Virus record (IMG/VR): IMGVR_UViG_3300038701_002226
Location: 1-41,910 of that record
Length of the DNA stretch: 41,910 nucleotides
From: a virus
Reading direction: 5' to 3' (one strand)
Positions 1 to 6,970 of this stretch are shown in pieces (within the stretch, counting starts at the first letter, position 1; each line of letters starts with the position of its first letter). The notes beneath the pieces are model-generated. The model saw only the letters and a program-made list of their open reading frames with translations, searched no databases and had not been told where the DNA came from. A program made the translations under genes and the position numbers.

Positions 1-558
1 AGCAAATGCTGGCAACTGGCTAACGGAGCTATTTATGACGAAGACAGAAAAACACACTTCGTCCATAAAGCCAAAATAGACAGGCTTAAGCTAATTTACG
101 ACGGTATGAATGGCGGTTCATTGTTAGTAGGTTACTGGTTTCATTCAGACTTAGAGGCCATTAAAGAGGCTTTTAACACAAAAGAATATGCCGAAGATCA
201 CGTAGAGTATATCGAATCAGGCGTATCCAGCGAAGAAAGTGCTCGAATACAGGCAGACTTTAACTCAGGAAAGTGTCGCCTTTTGTTTGGCCAAATAAGT
301 AAAATAAGTCGAGGACTGAACTTGCAACATCACTGCAACCACCTGGTCCTGTTCAGCCAAATATTCGATCTGGACCACTACAATCAGATCATAGGTCGTC
401 TGGATCGAACGGGACAAAAGAAACATGTTTTTGTGCATCATTTAGTTGCTAAAGACACTGTAGACGAGGCTATGATAAAAATGCTACACAGTAAAACTAA
501 GACCCAAAAGAGACTGTTGGACTATCTAGCAGAATACAGGGAGGACAAGAACCTTTGA
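1..558 (+). CDS. SNF2-like DNA helicase, C-terminal part (continues from 40889)
   Basis: This is the C-terminal half of a superfamily 2 helicase whose N-terminal half is at 40889-41910. The two ends of the window overlap, so the gene is interrupted only by where the circle was opened. The frame is open from base 1. The motif SKISRGLNLQ fits helicase motif V, and QIIGRLDRTGQ is the motif VI arginine-finger signature typical of SNF2/RapA-type proteins. Joined across the overlap the protein is about 483 residues, a usual size for phage helicases of this type. It probably acts in DNA replication or recombination beside the polymerase and nuclease genes just upstream. Family recognition is firm; the exact role is inferred. 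Confidence 0.9.
   Translation, partial: SKCWQLANGAIYDEDRKTHFVHKAKIDRLKLIYDGMNGGSLLVGYWFHSDLEAIKEAFNTKEYAEDHVEYIESGVSSEESARIQADFNSGKCRLLFGQISKISRGLNLQHHCNHLVLFSQIFDLDHYNQIIGRLDRTGQKKHVFVHHLVAKDTVDEAMIKMLHSKTKTQKRLLDYLAEYREDKNL
3..126. repeat. terminal overlap, left copy (same as 41785-41908)
   Basis: Bases 3-126 equal 41785-41908 without mismatch; the outermost one or two bases at either end differ. The helicase frame is continuous through the overlap. The simplest reading is a circular or circularly permuted genome assembled with a leftover overlap of about one k-mer. Confidence 0.92.
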
Positions 559-740
559 AGTACTATTACTACCAATTCAACAATAAAAATCACGAGACAA
601 TTGAAGGTGCTTTTGCTGCTTTGTGCGAGTCAAAAGGCCTTAAAGATCAGGAGATATATCAATGTAAAACACGCAGAAAAGATCAAAACACGCTTGAATT
701 AATTTATAAATTTGGAACAATACTAAGAATAAACAAATAA
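555..740 (+). CDS. small hypothetical protein (TTG start)
   Basis: This encodes a 61-residue protein of unknown function beginning MKYYYYQFNN. The start is TTG at 555, overlapping the helicase TGA stop, with AGGGAGG about nine bases upstream. It is coupled to the helicase and followed 11 bases later by the GroES gene. The protein is polar and basic at its centre (KTRRKD), with no signal peptide or membrane segment. No family was recognised. Confidence 0.7.
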   Translation: MKYYYYQFNNKNHETIEGAFAALCESKGLKDQEIYQCKTRRKDQNTLELIYKFGTILRINK

Positions 741-751
741 AGGAGTATCTC

Positions 752-1057
752 ATGGATGAACAAGTATGCGAAGTAGTACCAAAAGGCGGGCGTATCGTCG
801 TCGAATTGGCTAAAGAAGAGGTAACAGCCTCAGGGATTGTTTTGGTTGACTCCGCTCAGGAGAAACCTCAGCACGGGAAAATACTGGCCGTAAGTCCTCC
901 TTGGAAGGACCCTAAAACGGGAGCGAGCCTTCTTACAGAGTTCGAGGTTGGTGATACTGTAATATTTGCTAAGTACGGAGGTACTTCGTACAAACTAAAA
1001 GACGGACGAGAAGTTTCTATTATGCGAGAAACAGATGTTTTGGGAGTAATACTGTAG
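752..1057 (+). CDS. groES: GroES-like co-chaperonin
   Basis: This 101-residue protein matches the Cpn10 fold in length and layout: an N-terminal strand with GGRIVVE, a mobile-loop region at residues 21-38 containing the GroEL-contacting tripeptide I29-V30-L31, then GKILAVSP, FEVGDTVIF and a C-terminal MRETDVLGVIL strand. By analogy with T4 gp31 and other phage Cpn10s it would cap host GroEL during folding of phage proteins, most likely the capsid protein; that substrate is inferred. No GroEL is encoded here. The start ATG has AAGGAG about nine bases upstream, and the stop overlaps the GTG start of the next gene. Confidence 0.92.
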   Translation: MDEQVCEVVPKGGRIVVELAKEEVTASGIVLVDSAQEKPQHGKILAVSPPWKDPKTGASLLTEFEVGDTVIFAKYGGTSYKLKDGREVSIMRETDVLGVIL

Positions 1058-1212
1058 TGTACGACAGAATACTACAAATCCAGTTTTACACCGAAAAAGG
1101 CAGCGACCAGATAAAAATGTCACAAAAAGTTGACGGGTTCTCAGTTTTGGAAATTGTCGGTCTATTGGAAAAAGCAAAAATGGAAGTACTAAACAAAAGC
1201 AAAGAGGATTAA
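1057..1212 (+). CDS. small hypothetical protein (GTG start)
   Basis: This encodes a 51-residue protein beginning MYDRILQIQF. The start codon GTG shares its first G with the GroES stop codon TAG, and GGGAG lies about ten bases upstream, so translational coupling is likely. The frame is open to TAA at 1210-1212, two bases before the next start. The C-terminal half (VLEIVGLLEKAKMEVLN) looks like an amphipathic helix. No family was recognised. The tight packing between two credible genes supports it being real. Confidence 0.7.
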   Translation: MYDRILQIQFYTEKGSDQIKMSQKVDGFSVLEIVGLLEKAKMEVLNKSKED

Positions 1213-1214
1213 AA

Positions 1215-1490
1215 ATGCAAGTAAATTTCAAATTTCAAAACGGTGAGCAGGTAAGAGACGTTGTCACAGGATTCACAGGAATTGTTGAGTGTTCTTCTGT
1301 ATGGTTGAACGGGTGTAAACGATACGCTGTCCAACCCGCAATGACTAAAGGAGACTCAAAACGTCCTGAAAGTGTGTACATGGATGAGCAACAACTAATA
1401 TCTGTTAGTCGAGGCGTTATTGACAATGTCACACCACAGAACAACGGAGGACCGTCTTCCACGGTGTCGAAAAAAGAACGAGGATATTGA
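1215..1490 (+). CDS. conserved small phage protein (LNGCxRYAVQP family)
   Basis: This encodes 91 residues beginning MQVNFKFQNG. The segment GEQVRDVVTGFTGIV followed by LNGCKRYAVQPA and VYMDEQQL resembles a widespread small phage protein family with the pattern G-x-x-V-x-D-x-x-T-G-F-x-G-x-V. It looks like a compact beta-barrel, possibly KOW or Tudor-like. No biochemical function is known to me. The start lies two bases after the previous stop and uses AAAGAGG upstream. The last 20 residues are polar and probably disordered. Confidence 0.75.
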   Translation: MQVNFKFQNGEQVRDVVTGFTGIVECSSVWLNGCKRYAVQPAMTKGDSKRPESVYMDEQQLISVSRGVIDNVTPQNNGGPSSTVSKKERGY

Positions 1491-1494
1491 TCTA

Positions 1495-1749
1495 ATGATT
1501 GTCTTAACAAAAGAACAATACATCAAAACCGTCTTAACATTAATGAGGGACTGTAAAAAGTCTCTCATTATTTGCAAAGAAGTTGTTCATGTTTTGACGA
1601 AAGGGGAAAAAGTCTGCTGGGTCCGTCTAACAGCCCAAGGGGGTGTTACTATCACGTATATTTTTTTAGACCGTAACGGAACCTTGATCGAAGAAGTATG
1701 CTCTGAAAAAGACTGCTCTTATGTCTTCATCATCGAACCAGATGTGTGA
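1495..1749 (+). CDS. small hypothetical protein
   Basis: This encodes 84 residues beginning MIVLTKEQYIKTV. I chose the ATG at 1495 over a further upstream ATG because it follows the previous stop by four bases and has GAGG upstream, while the upstream extension overlaps the preceding gene and has unlikely composition. The protein alternates hydrophobic strands with charged turns (CWVRLTAQGGVTITYIFLD), suggesting a small beta-rich fold. Function is unknown. Its 3' end overlaps the convergent endolysin gene by 20 bases, with no terminator between them. Confidence 0.6.
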   Translation: MIVLTKEQYIKTVLTLMRDCKKSLIICKEVVHVLTKGEKVCWVRLTAQGGVTITYIFLDRNGTLIEEVCSEKDCSYVFIIEPDV

Positions 1750-2236
1750 CCGCAGAGTTGGTTATCAAAGACTTAAGCAAATCCTTGTCTAAGTAGTCAG
1801 GATCAGTTTTAAAAGGGTTTAAATCAGAGTGAAAATAGTAAGGAAGTCCCAAGGAATCCATATTTGAAGCAAGTATAAGGTACTGCTCATACTGATATTG
1901 GTCCTTAATAGTCTTGTTTGCGTCTCTTAAGACCTCAAAACCTACTGATTTCTTATTAAATCCACGGCAGTGATGAAAAAACACGTCCTTAGAATCGATC
2001 CTCGTGTCCGTTGGTTTGAACTCCACAAGCTCTGTAGCCGTTATAATGAAGTCGGCAGACACTTTGTAGTCATTTTCTTCTATAAATTTTATACATCCTT
2101 CTTCTGATTTAAACGCTAAAGACCATTGTCCTCGGCTATTTAATGCTCTTCCCCTGTGGTGATGCGTCAAACAATGCACCACAACAAATTCAGGTGTTCG
2201 TTTAGATTTTGTATAATGTTTTGTGTACTTTATCAT
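1730..2236 (-). CDS. endolysin: N-acetylmuramoyl-L-alanine amidase (Amidase_2)
   Basis: This 168-residue protein would cut the bond between muramic acid and L-alanine in peptidoglycan at lysis. It follows the Amidase_2/PGRP layout of T7 lysozyme: FVVVHC with zinc-ligand candidate H21, a VSADFIIT strand, HHCRG, KKSVGFEV matching the family SIGIE motif, and HSDLNPFKTDPDYL supplying candidate ligands H136 and D145 with conserved K143. There is no signal peptide, so export would depend on the adjacent holin. It is the last gene of the minus-strand late unit, and its ATG overlaps the holin stop as ATGA. The family is divergent but the key residues are present. Confidence 0.85.
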   Translation of the reverse strand: MIKYTKHYTKSKRTPEFVVVHCLTHHHRGRALNSRGQWSLAFKSEEGCIKFIEENDYKVSADFIITATELVEFKPTDTRIDSKDVFFHHCRGFNKKSVGFEVLRDANKTIKDQYQYEQYLILASNMDSLGLPYYFHSDLNPFKTDPDYLDKDLLKSLITNSAVTHLVR

Positions 2237-2445
2237 GGGGATAACCCGTCCTGACGCTTTATGAACTTTTGTGCAGCTGTAGCCATTACTATGGTTGCTG
2301 TAAACCCGTAGTACAGCGAGGACGCTATCTCACTTGAAGGTGTGAGCAGGGTAACAACCACCCAAACAGACATCTTAAGAGACATCCACTTACATAACAG
2401 GGCCACAAAACGTTCCTTAAGTTGTTCCGAAGGTATTTTTTTCAT
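2233..2445 (-). CDS. putative holin
   Basis: This 70-residue membrane protein sits directly upstream of the endolysin with a 4-base ATGA overlap. It has a charged N-terminus (MKKIPSEQLKERF), two hydrophobic stretches around residues 22-37 and 43-58, and a basic, polar C-terminus (KFIKRQDG). This is the usual layout of a small two-segment holin that opens the inner membrane for the endolysin. Assignment rests on size, topology and position, because holins are poorly conserved. The 69-codon frame further upstream is an alternative holin or an antiholin. Confidence 0.7.
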   Translation of the reverse strand: MKKIPSEQLKERFVALLCKWMSLKMSVWVVVTLLTPSSEIASSLYYGFTATIVMATAAQKFIKRQDGLSP

Positions 2446-2978
2446 AGAACCGCCAATAAAAGTGTTAAACTGATTAAGAATATTTCTTCATTCGCTCCTA
2501 AATACCCGTCTTTTTCTACAACCACTTCTCTGTATCTGATAGTATCTCGTCGAAATATCTCGACCTTTTCACTTTTTATAAGCAAATCAAAATTAAACGA
2601 GTCCACTGGCAATGTTGAAAAGGCCTTCACTGTCAGATTATGCGTTGCAGAACTGTCTTTAAAAGTAGACACAACAACAGGATCAGGGGACACTAACGGT
2701 ATCTCTTCCAACTTTGGTGCGGGTATAGGACTTGATGTGTAGCTTATACTGCTGCTTATACTGCTGCTTATACTGCTGCTTATACTGCTGCTTATACTGC
2801 TGCTTTTTATTGTGTTTGTGGTCTTTGTAACTTCTTCTGTTTTATTGGTGTCTACGGAAAAAGTATGGCTTATAGTCTCCGTTTTTTCCTTCTTACTGGA
2901 AGGTTTAAAAAACTCTGTGTAGTGTAGACCAAACCCGAAGACAACGCCAAGCAAAAAGAACGTGAATTTCTCTTTCAT
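2442..2978 (-). CDS. putative spanin-like lysis protein with SSIS repeats
   Basis: This 178-residue protein starts at MKEKFTFFLLG, where the ATG overlaps the preceding stop as ATGA and has AGAGG upstream. Residues 5-22 form an N-terminal signal-anchor-like segment. A Ser/Thr-rich middle follows, containing five tandem SSIS units encoded by a perfect 12-bp repeat (2742-2801), then Pro-rich sequence, a beta-rich domain, and a hydrophobic C-terminus (IFLISLTLLLAVL). Two membrane-prone ends joined by a flexible periplasmic linker, inside the lysis cassette, suggest a spanin-type function joining or disrupting the envelope. No sequence family was recognised, so the role is inferred from layout and neighbours. 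Confidence 0.55.
   Translation of the reverse strand: MKEKFTFFLLGVVFGFGLHYTEFFKPSSKKEKTETISHTFSVDTNKTEEVTKTTNTIKSSSISSSISSSISSSISSSISYTSSPIPAPKLEEIPLVSPDPVVVSTFKDSSATHNLTVKAFSTLPVDSFNFDLLIKSEKVEIFRRDTIRYREVVVEKDGYLGANEEIFLISLTLLLAVL
2742..2805 (-). repeat. 12-bp tandem repeat inside the spanin-like gene
   Basis: The unit GCTTATACTGCT (plus strand) occurs five times without mismatch at 2742, 2754, 2766, 2778 and 2790, followed by a partial copy. On the coding strand each unit reads AGCAGTATAAGC and encodes Ser-Ser-Ile-Ser. Perfect identity points to recent slippage expansion, and copy number could vary without a frame change. Confidence 0.95.
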
Positions 2979-3175
2979 TTCTTTATGCCTCTTCTTTTGT
3001 TGCGTATATCGTAACCGTAATTTATACAAATAAGCACAAGTGATATAAGTCCTAACATCCCCGTCGTATCCGCCAAAAAATCTCTGTACGTGTACGCACT
3101 CGCACTAACGGCAATACCACTAACAGCCTTTATTGTATCCATCATAAAATCCTTTAAATTAACAGTCTTAATCAT
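2975..3175 (-). CDS. small membrane protein, second holin or antiholin candidate
   Basis: This encodes about 66 residues beginning MIKTVNLKDFM. I chose the ATG at 3175 because AGGTG lies six bases upstream; a GTG at 3184 immediately after the previous stop is the alternative. One clear hydrophobic helix (GMLGLISLVLICIN) is preceded by a weaker one (AVSGIAVSASAY), and the tail is strongly basic (RNKRRGIKK). It overlaps the spanin-like gene by four bases and heads the lysis cassette. Size and topology fit a holin, so this phage may carry a holin and antiholin pair. Confidence 0.6.
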   Translation of the reverse strand: MIKTVNLKDFMMDTIKAVSGIAVSASAYTYRDFLADTTGMLGLISLVLICINYGYDIRNKRRGIKK

Positions 3176-3184
3176 TTCTAACAC

Positions 3185-4552
3185 CTAACTTACTTCTGTG
3201 TAATATCCTTTGAACTCAAACTCTCCTTCATGTACTTGACGAGAATTGTCCGTCATATCAGAGGTGATTACTTTTGTGGTTAATGCGTTCGATTCGGGCG
3301 TGTCGCCTAACGTAACAGTTGCAGTACTTATACCACCTGTATAATCCGTACCAAAATCAGTATCCGATGTTGCGGGCATACGCCCTTTGCCTCGATTTAC
3401 AACGTTGTTACCTGCTACGTCTATTTCTTTATTACTAGCTTTGGCAGGAATTACCTCAGAACCAGATACGTTGAATCCGTTACGATTCACATAAGACCAA
3501 AAAATATCGTTGTCTGTGACCCTAGATGCTCCGACTAAGCTGCCTGTTGTTCCGGCTACACCCCGTATATTCGTCCCAGATTCTTCTGAAAAATCCCAAA
3601 AATTAAACAAACTAGACGGCAATGTACCGTTATTCTGAAACGCCGTTATCTCTGCTGACGACAACGCTTTATTAGCAATCAAATGATGACACGATTTAGC
3701 TCCAAGTCGTAAAGTGCTCGACGAATCCCAGAAGTTATCTCTTCGATATATGTGAAACGCGATAGGGTCTGCGACATTGGCATTTAAAGAGTTCACAGTT
3801 CCATCGAGACTTTTTGTACCTATTGTTATATCGTGATCAGAATCTTGTATAAGTTTTAAAACGTTGTCTTTAAAAGTAAACCCTACCCACGTCCACGTGT
3901 CATTTGCAATAGCCTCATCTGCCCAGTAGTATTTCGTAGTCTCAGAGGAGACTGTCCCGTCACCGCTAATTAAAACTCTTATCTTTCCTGCATTTAATCT
4001 TATATCAAACACTCGTCGGTCATTAAAATAATCTCCCAAAGAAACGATAACACCTGTATCATCGGCATTAACTTTAACAAGTGATAGCACAGTCAGCTCA
4101 TTGCGATCTTCTCCGCCTAGACCTGTTGTAAAGTTATCGAAAGCGTAGTCACCTTCGGCAAAAGAAATCACGCTACCTGCTCGCATATTATGCGTTGCGG
4201 ATGTAGATAAATCTATTACGTCCGTATTTTGAGCGTTTATTTGACCGTTCACGAAAAACTTATACAAGGCTCCGCCTACTACATCAGCATTTGCTACTAA
4301 CCAGTCTTCTTTTTCTTTGAAAGAATCTCCTGTACCTAACGACTCCACCATTGAATTATAGTCCTCGAAACCCAGACCTCGGTAGGCCGCTCGCCAAGCG
4401 TCTATGTACGAAGTATTCTCCGACGCATATAGCTCTTTGCAATACAGGTTGAAAGCGTCTACTAGAGAAACAGTGTTGGGGTACTTGGCTCTGAGGGCAT
4501 CTTCTGGTCTTGTCGGCCTGTATTGACCATACTTTAAATGTCTTTTTTGCAT
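3185..4552 (-). CDS. tail fibre or receptor-binding protein with LamG/ConA-like domain
   Basis: This 455-residue protein has a short N-terminal region (residues 1-100) followed by a jelly-roll domain of the laminin-G/concanavalin-A type, about residues 120-320. Indicators are SVISFAEGDYAFDNFTTG, the TWVGFTFKDNVLKLIQD strand typical of LamG folds, and HHLIANKALSSAEITAFQNNG, the closing segment seen in many LamG proteins. The C-terminal 130 residues look beta-rich. As the last structural gene before the lysis cassette it probably contacts the host surface. Start is one base after the upstream stop. The sugar or receptor cannot be deduced. Confidence 0.7.
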   Translation of the reverse strand: MQKRHLKYGQYRPTRPEDALRAKYPNTVSLVDAFNLYCKELYASENTSYIDAWRAAYRGLGFEDYNSMVESLGTGDSFKEKEDWLVANADVVGGALYKFFVNGQINAQNTDVIDLSTSATHNMRAGSVISFAEGDYAFDNFTTGLGGEDRNELTVLSLVKVNADDTGVIVSLGDYFNDRRVFDIRLNAGKIRVLISGDGTVSSETTKYYWADEAIANDTWTWVGFTFKDNVLKLIQDSDHDITIGTKSLDGTVNSLNANVADPIAFHIYRRDNFWDSSSTLRLGAKSCHHLIANKALSSAEITAFQNNGTLPSSLFNFWDFSEESGTNIRGVAGTTGSLVGASRVTDNDIFWSYVNRNGFNVSGSEVIPAKASNKEIDVAGNNVVNRGKGRMPATSDTDFGTDYTGGISTATVTLGDTPESNALTTKVITSDMTDNSRQVHEGEFEFKGYYTEVS

Positions 4553-4553
4553 T

Positions 4554-5456
4554 TTAAGATACTTTCCAAATTCTTAATTTTCTGAACCCGCCAAATGCCC
4601 AGTCGGCATTTACAGGCATTTCTAAATATATGTTGTGGACACCTGTTGTGAAAGAAACTTCTAACCTGTGTCTTAACTTGTCGGTAGACAACAATGTCGT
4701 TGAGTGTACTGTAGTTCCTGACCTGAATTTCAAAGTTATCTGAGACATTGGGTTTGACGAGCCGAAAAATTCCTCATAAGTAACTAAATAGGTGGTATTA
4801 TCCTCCACGTAAAGACCAAGGTCTAAATAAGCGGTGTGACTTGTGCTGTCAAACTCCCACGCAATAAACTCAGAAGGAATACTGGCGCTGTCGAAATTTA
4901 AACCTCCGCCTAACGTGTAATTTGCGTTGTCGTACAGCCTTGCTTTTAAGTCTGCTGTCAAAACATCTTCCAAGTCGTTTGAGTATCCGAGCGAATTGCT
5001 GTCTTTTCTGGCGTTCATTCTTAATCGACAAACAGAATGTGTACTGTTTTCTAGATTTATCTTTTTGAATGACAGGATGTTTACCTCCACATACATGGAG
5101 GGCAATAAAAACACGTCTGGGTACACTCTTATATAACTCTTATCCGAATGGCCTACCACCTCTTCTAAGATATAGTTGACTCCTCGCACAGGTAACGAAG
5201 GTCGGGCAAACCCGCCTTGAATGTCTAGGGAGGTATTCGTAACGTAAAAATCCACCACAAATTGTTTGTCCACTCTGCCTGTAGCCGCCAAATCTTGGTT
5301 TATTGAGCCGTTTTTCAGTATTGTTGACTCAAAACCGAAATCATAATGTAATTTACTGTATAACTCAACCAAAGGGTAGGCCTGACTGTGAAACTCTTCC
5401 CACACACCGTTTACCGAGTACTCAAGCACAAAATTCTTACCTGTTCCGTAAACCAT
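4554..5456 (-). CDS. distal tail or baseplate structural protein
   Basis: This encodes 300 residues starting at MVYGTGKNFVLEYSV. The ATG at 5456 overlaps the previous TGA (TGATG) and has GAAGGAA upstream; a longer start at 5477 has its GGAGA too close to be likely. The protein is beta-rich, with a C-terminal half resembling a carbohydrate-binding sandwich (AYLDLGLYVEDNTTYLVTYEEF, VHNIYLEMPVNADWAFGGFRKLRIWKV). No specific family was recognised. Its place between the tape-measure-adjacent tail gene and the LamG fibre supports a tail-tip role. Confidence 0.6.
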   Translation of the reverse strand: MVYGTGKNFVLEYSVNGVWEEFHSQAYPLVELYSKLHYDFGFESTILKNGSINQDLAATGRVDKQFVVDFYVTNTSLDIQGGFARPSLPVRGVNYILEEVVGHSDKSYIRVYPDVFLLPSMYVEVNILSFKKINLENSTHSVCRLRMNARKDSNSLGYSNDLEDVLTADLKARLYDNANYTLGGGLNFDSASIPSEFIAWEFDSTSHTAYLDLGLYVEDNTTYLVTYEEFFGSSNPMSQITLKFRSGTTVHSTTLLSTDKLRHRLEVSFTTGVHNIYLEMPVNADWAFGGFRKLRIWKVS

Positions 5457-6970
5457 CAGTAATTTCCTTCCGAACATTCTCCGACTTTAAGACTGCTTAT
5501 TTTGATGATACCGTTTTCTGATGTGTTTGGGGCTACGGAGACCTCTACGTCATCCCAGTCCACGTCCTCGGTCAACACACTACTAACAAGAAGATGAAAC
5601 CCTGCGGAATCTATTTCTGCTATTATTAGAGCATTTTTACCCATCGCTGTGTTATCCACAGTCACAACGACCGACCCTAATGCTTCTTCGAAATCCGCCA
5701 CCACTACCTCGATATACACCCTAGAGCCTTCATTTGCCTTTGTGTACCCTGAGGTGTCTAAATCAACAACAACACTGCCTAAAGGAGCTGCTGTGAACTC
5801 AATACTTACTCTGTTTTCAGGGTACGTCTCCCTTAAAACAGTTGCTAATGAAGGAACCCACCCCGACAAATCCGACGAAAAATCAGAATTTGTTACAGCA
5901 TTGTATAGCTTTATTTTATCCATAGCGTCGGGCTTAGAAGGCAGTACCGTCAACTCCCCTGAGAAATTCAACAAATTTTCCGACGAGTTCAGATTTTTTA
6001 AGTCTATTGTTCCGTATGAAAAGCACTTACTGAAATCGGCTACCAAGATAACGCCACCGTCTTTTTTAATCTCTTTGGTGGGGGTCACCCCTTCTTGATG
6101 TACGAGAACCCCAAAACTGGTGTCTCCTATAGAAGTTCTCAAAGGGTTTAAGTTCTGAAACGACACAACAGGAGCCTTAAAAGCAAATGACCTTTTACTT
6201 AGTTTTATACCTGAAGCCAACTCTGAAAAAACACCTCCTCCTGAGGAGTAGTTTGTTTTAGATACTATCTGATAAAGTGCTTTGATAACAGCATTCATTC
6301 TTTTATTTACGGATAAAGAACCCGTCCCTTCCTCGGCTCTTACGGTCACAACTTCGTATACGGGCGTCCCTGCAACAGAGTAACCTGTACGCCTAACATA
6401 CTTTCGTACCTTTGTCCTGACATAAAAGGTCTTGGTGTCCGAGGACGAGGAGAAGGTTAAGGTAAAATAACCGTCATTGTCTTCGTCACCCACACTGTAG
6501 AAATTAACCAAAAACTTTAAATCTTCAAACTTTGCCGTTGCTTTTATTTCGCTGTACTCCATACAATCCAAACTATCGAATCCTTGTATAGGTGCGGTGC
6601 AGTCAAAAGAAGTCTCGTCTAAAACCTCAGAAGCTTTTAAGAACCCTGTGTTAAACTCTTCCCTTATTACGTTTTCCACTTGTGCTGTGATGTCGTTTTT
6701 GTTCGACAAATCAACCAGAAGCTCTTGAAGGTCCGTTGTCGTTTTTACGGGTATTTTTGTCGTGAAATTATTGAAAGGCCTGTAACCGATATTTAACAAA
6801 TCACTTATGTTGTCTGTTGTTAAAGGGATGGACTTTATAACGTCCTCTCCTGTCCCTGTATACACAAAAGGGTTGTTAATATGATAAATAAAATTATTTA
6901 AATTAACTTCTCTTAACGGGTATATTGAGAAAACAAGTTTCGGAAAAGAAGGAACCACATGAGCACCCAT
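5456..6970 (-). CDS. distal tail protein with C-terminal CBM-like module
   Basis: This encodes 504 residues beginning MGAHVVPSFPKLVF. It is the gene after the tape measure, the slot usually held by distal tail or tail-tip hub proteins, and its ATG overlaps the tape-measure stop. Residues about 370-490 (NSDFSSDLSGW through DSAGFHLLV) match the general pattern of carbohydrate-binding beta-sandwich modules: N-x-D-F near the start, Trp, then paired strands. The N-terminal 350 residues are unrecognised and beta-rich. The role in tail-tip assembly is inferred from position. Confidence 0.6.
   Translation of the reverse strand: MGAHVVPSFPKLVFSIYPLREVNLNNFIYHINNPFVYTGTGEDVIKSIPLTTDNISDLLNIGYRPFNNFTTKIPVKTTTDLQELLVDLSNKNDITAQVENVIREEFNTGFLKASEVLDETSFDCTAPIQGFDSLDCMEYSEIKATAKFEDLKFLVNFYSVGDEDNDGYFTLTFSSSSDTKTFYVRTKVRKYVRRTGYSVAGTPVYEVVTVRAEEGTGSLSVNKRMNAVIKALYQIVSKTNYSSGGGVFSELASGIKLSKRSFAFKAPVVSFQNLNPLRTSIGDTSFGVLVHQEGVTPTKEIKKDGGVILVADFSKCFSYGTIDLKNLNSSENLLNFSGELTVLPSKPDAMDKIKLYNAVTNSDFSSDLSGWVPSLATVLRETYPENRVSIEFTAAPLGSVVVDLDTSGYTKANEGSRVYIEVVVADFEEALGSVVVTVDNTAMGKNALIIAEIDSAGFHLLVSSVLTEDVDWDDVEVSVAPNTSENGIIKISSLKVGECSEGNY

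Noticed and set aside
5649-6098. Plus-strand frame of 149 codons within the tail gene
   Set aside because: It is antisense to a long structural gene, with low-complexity Ser/Thr composition and no ribosome site.
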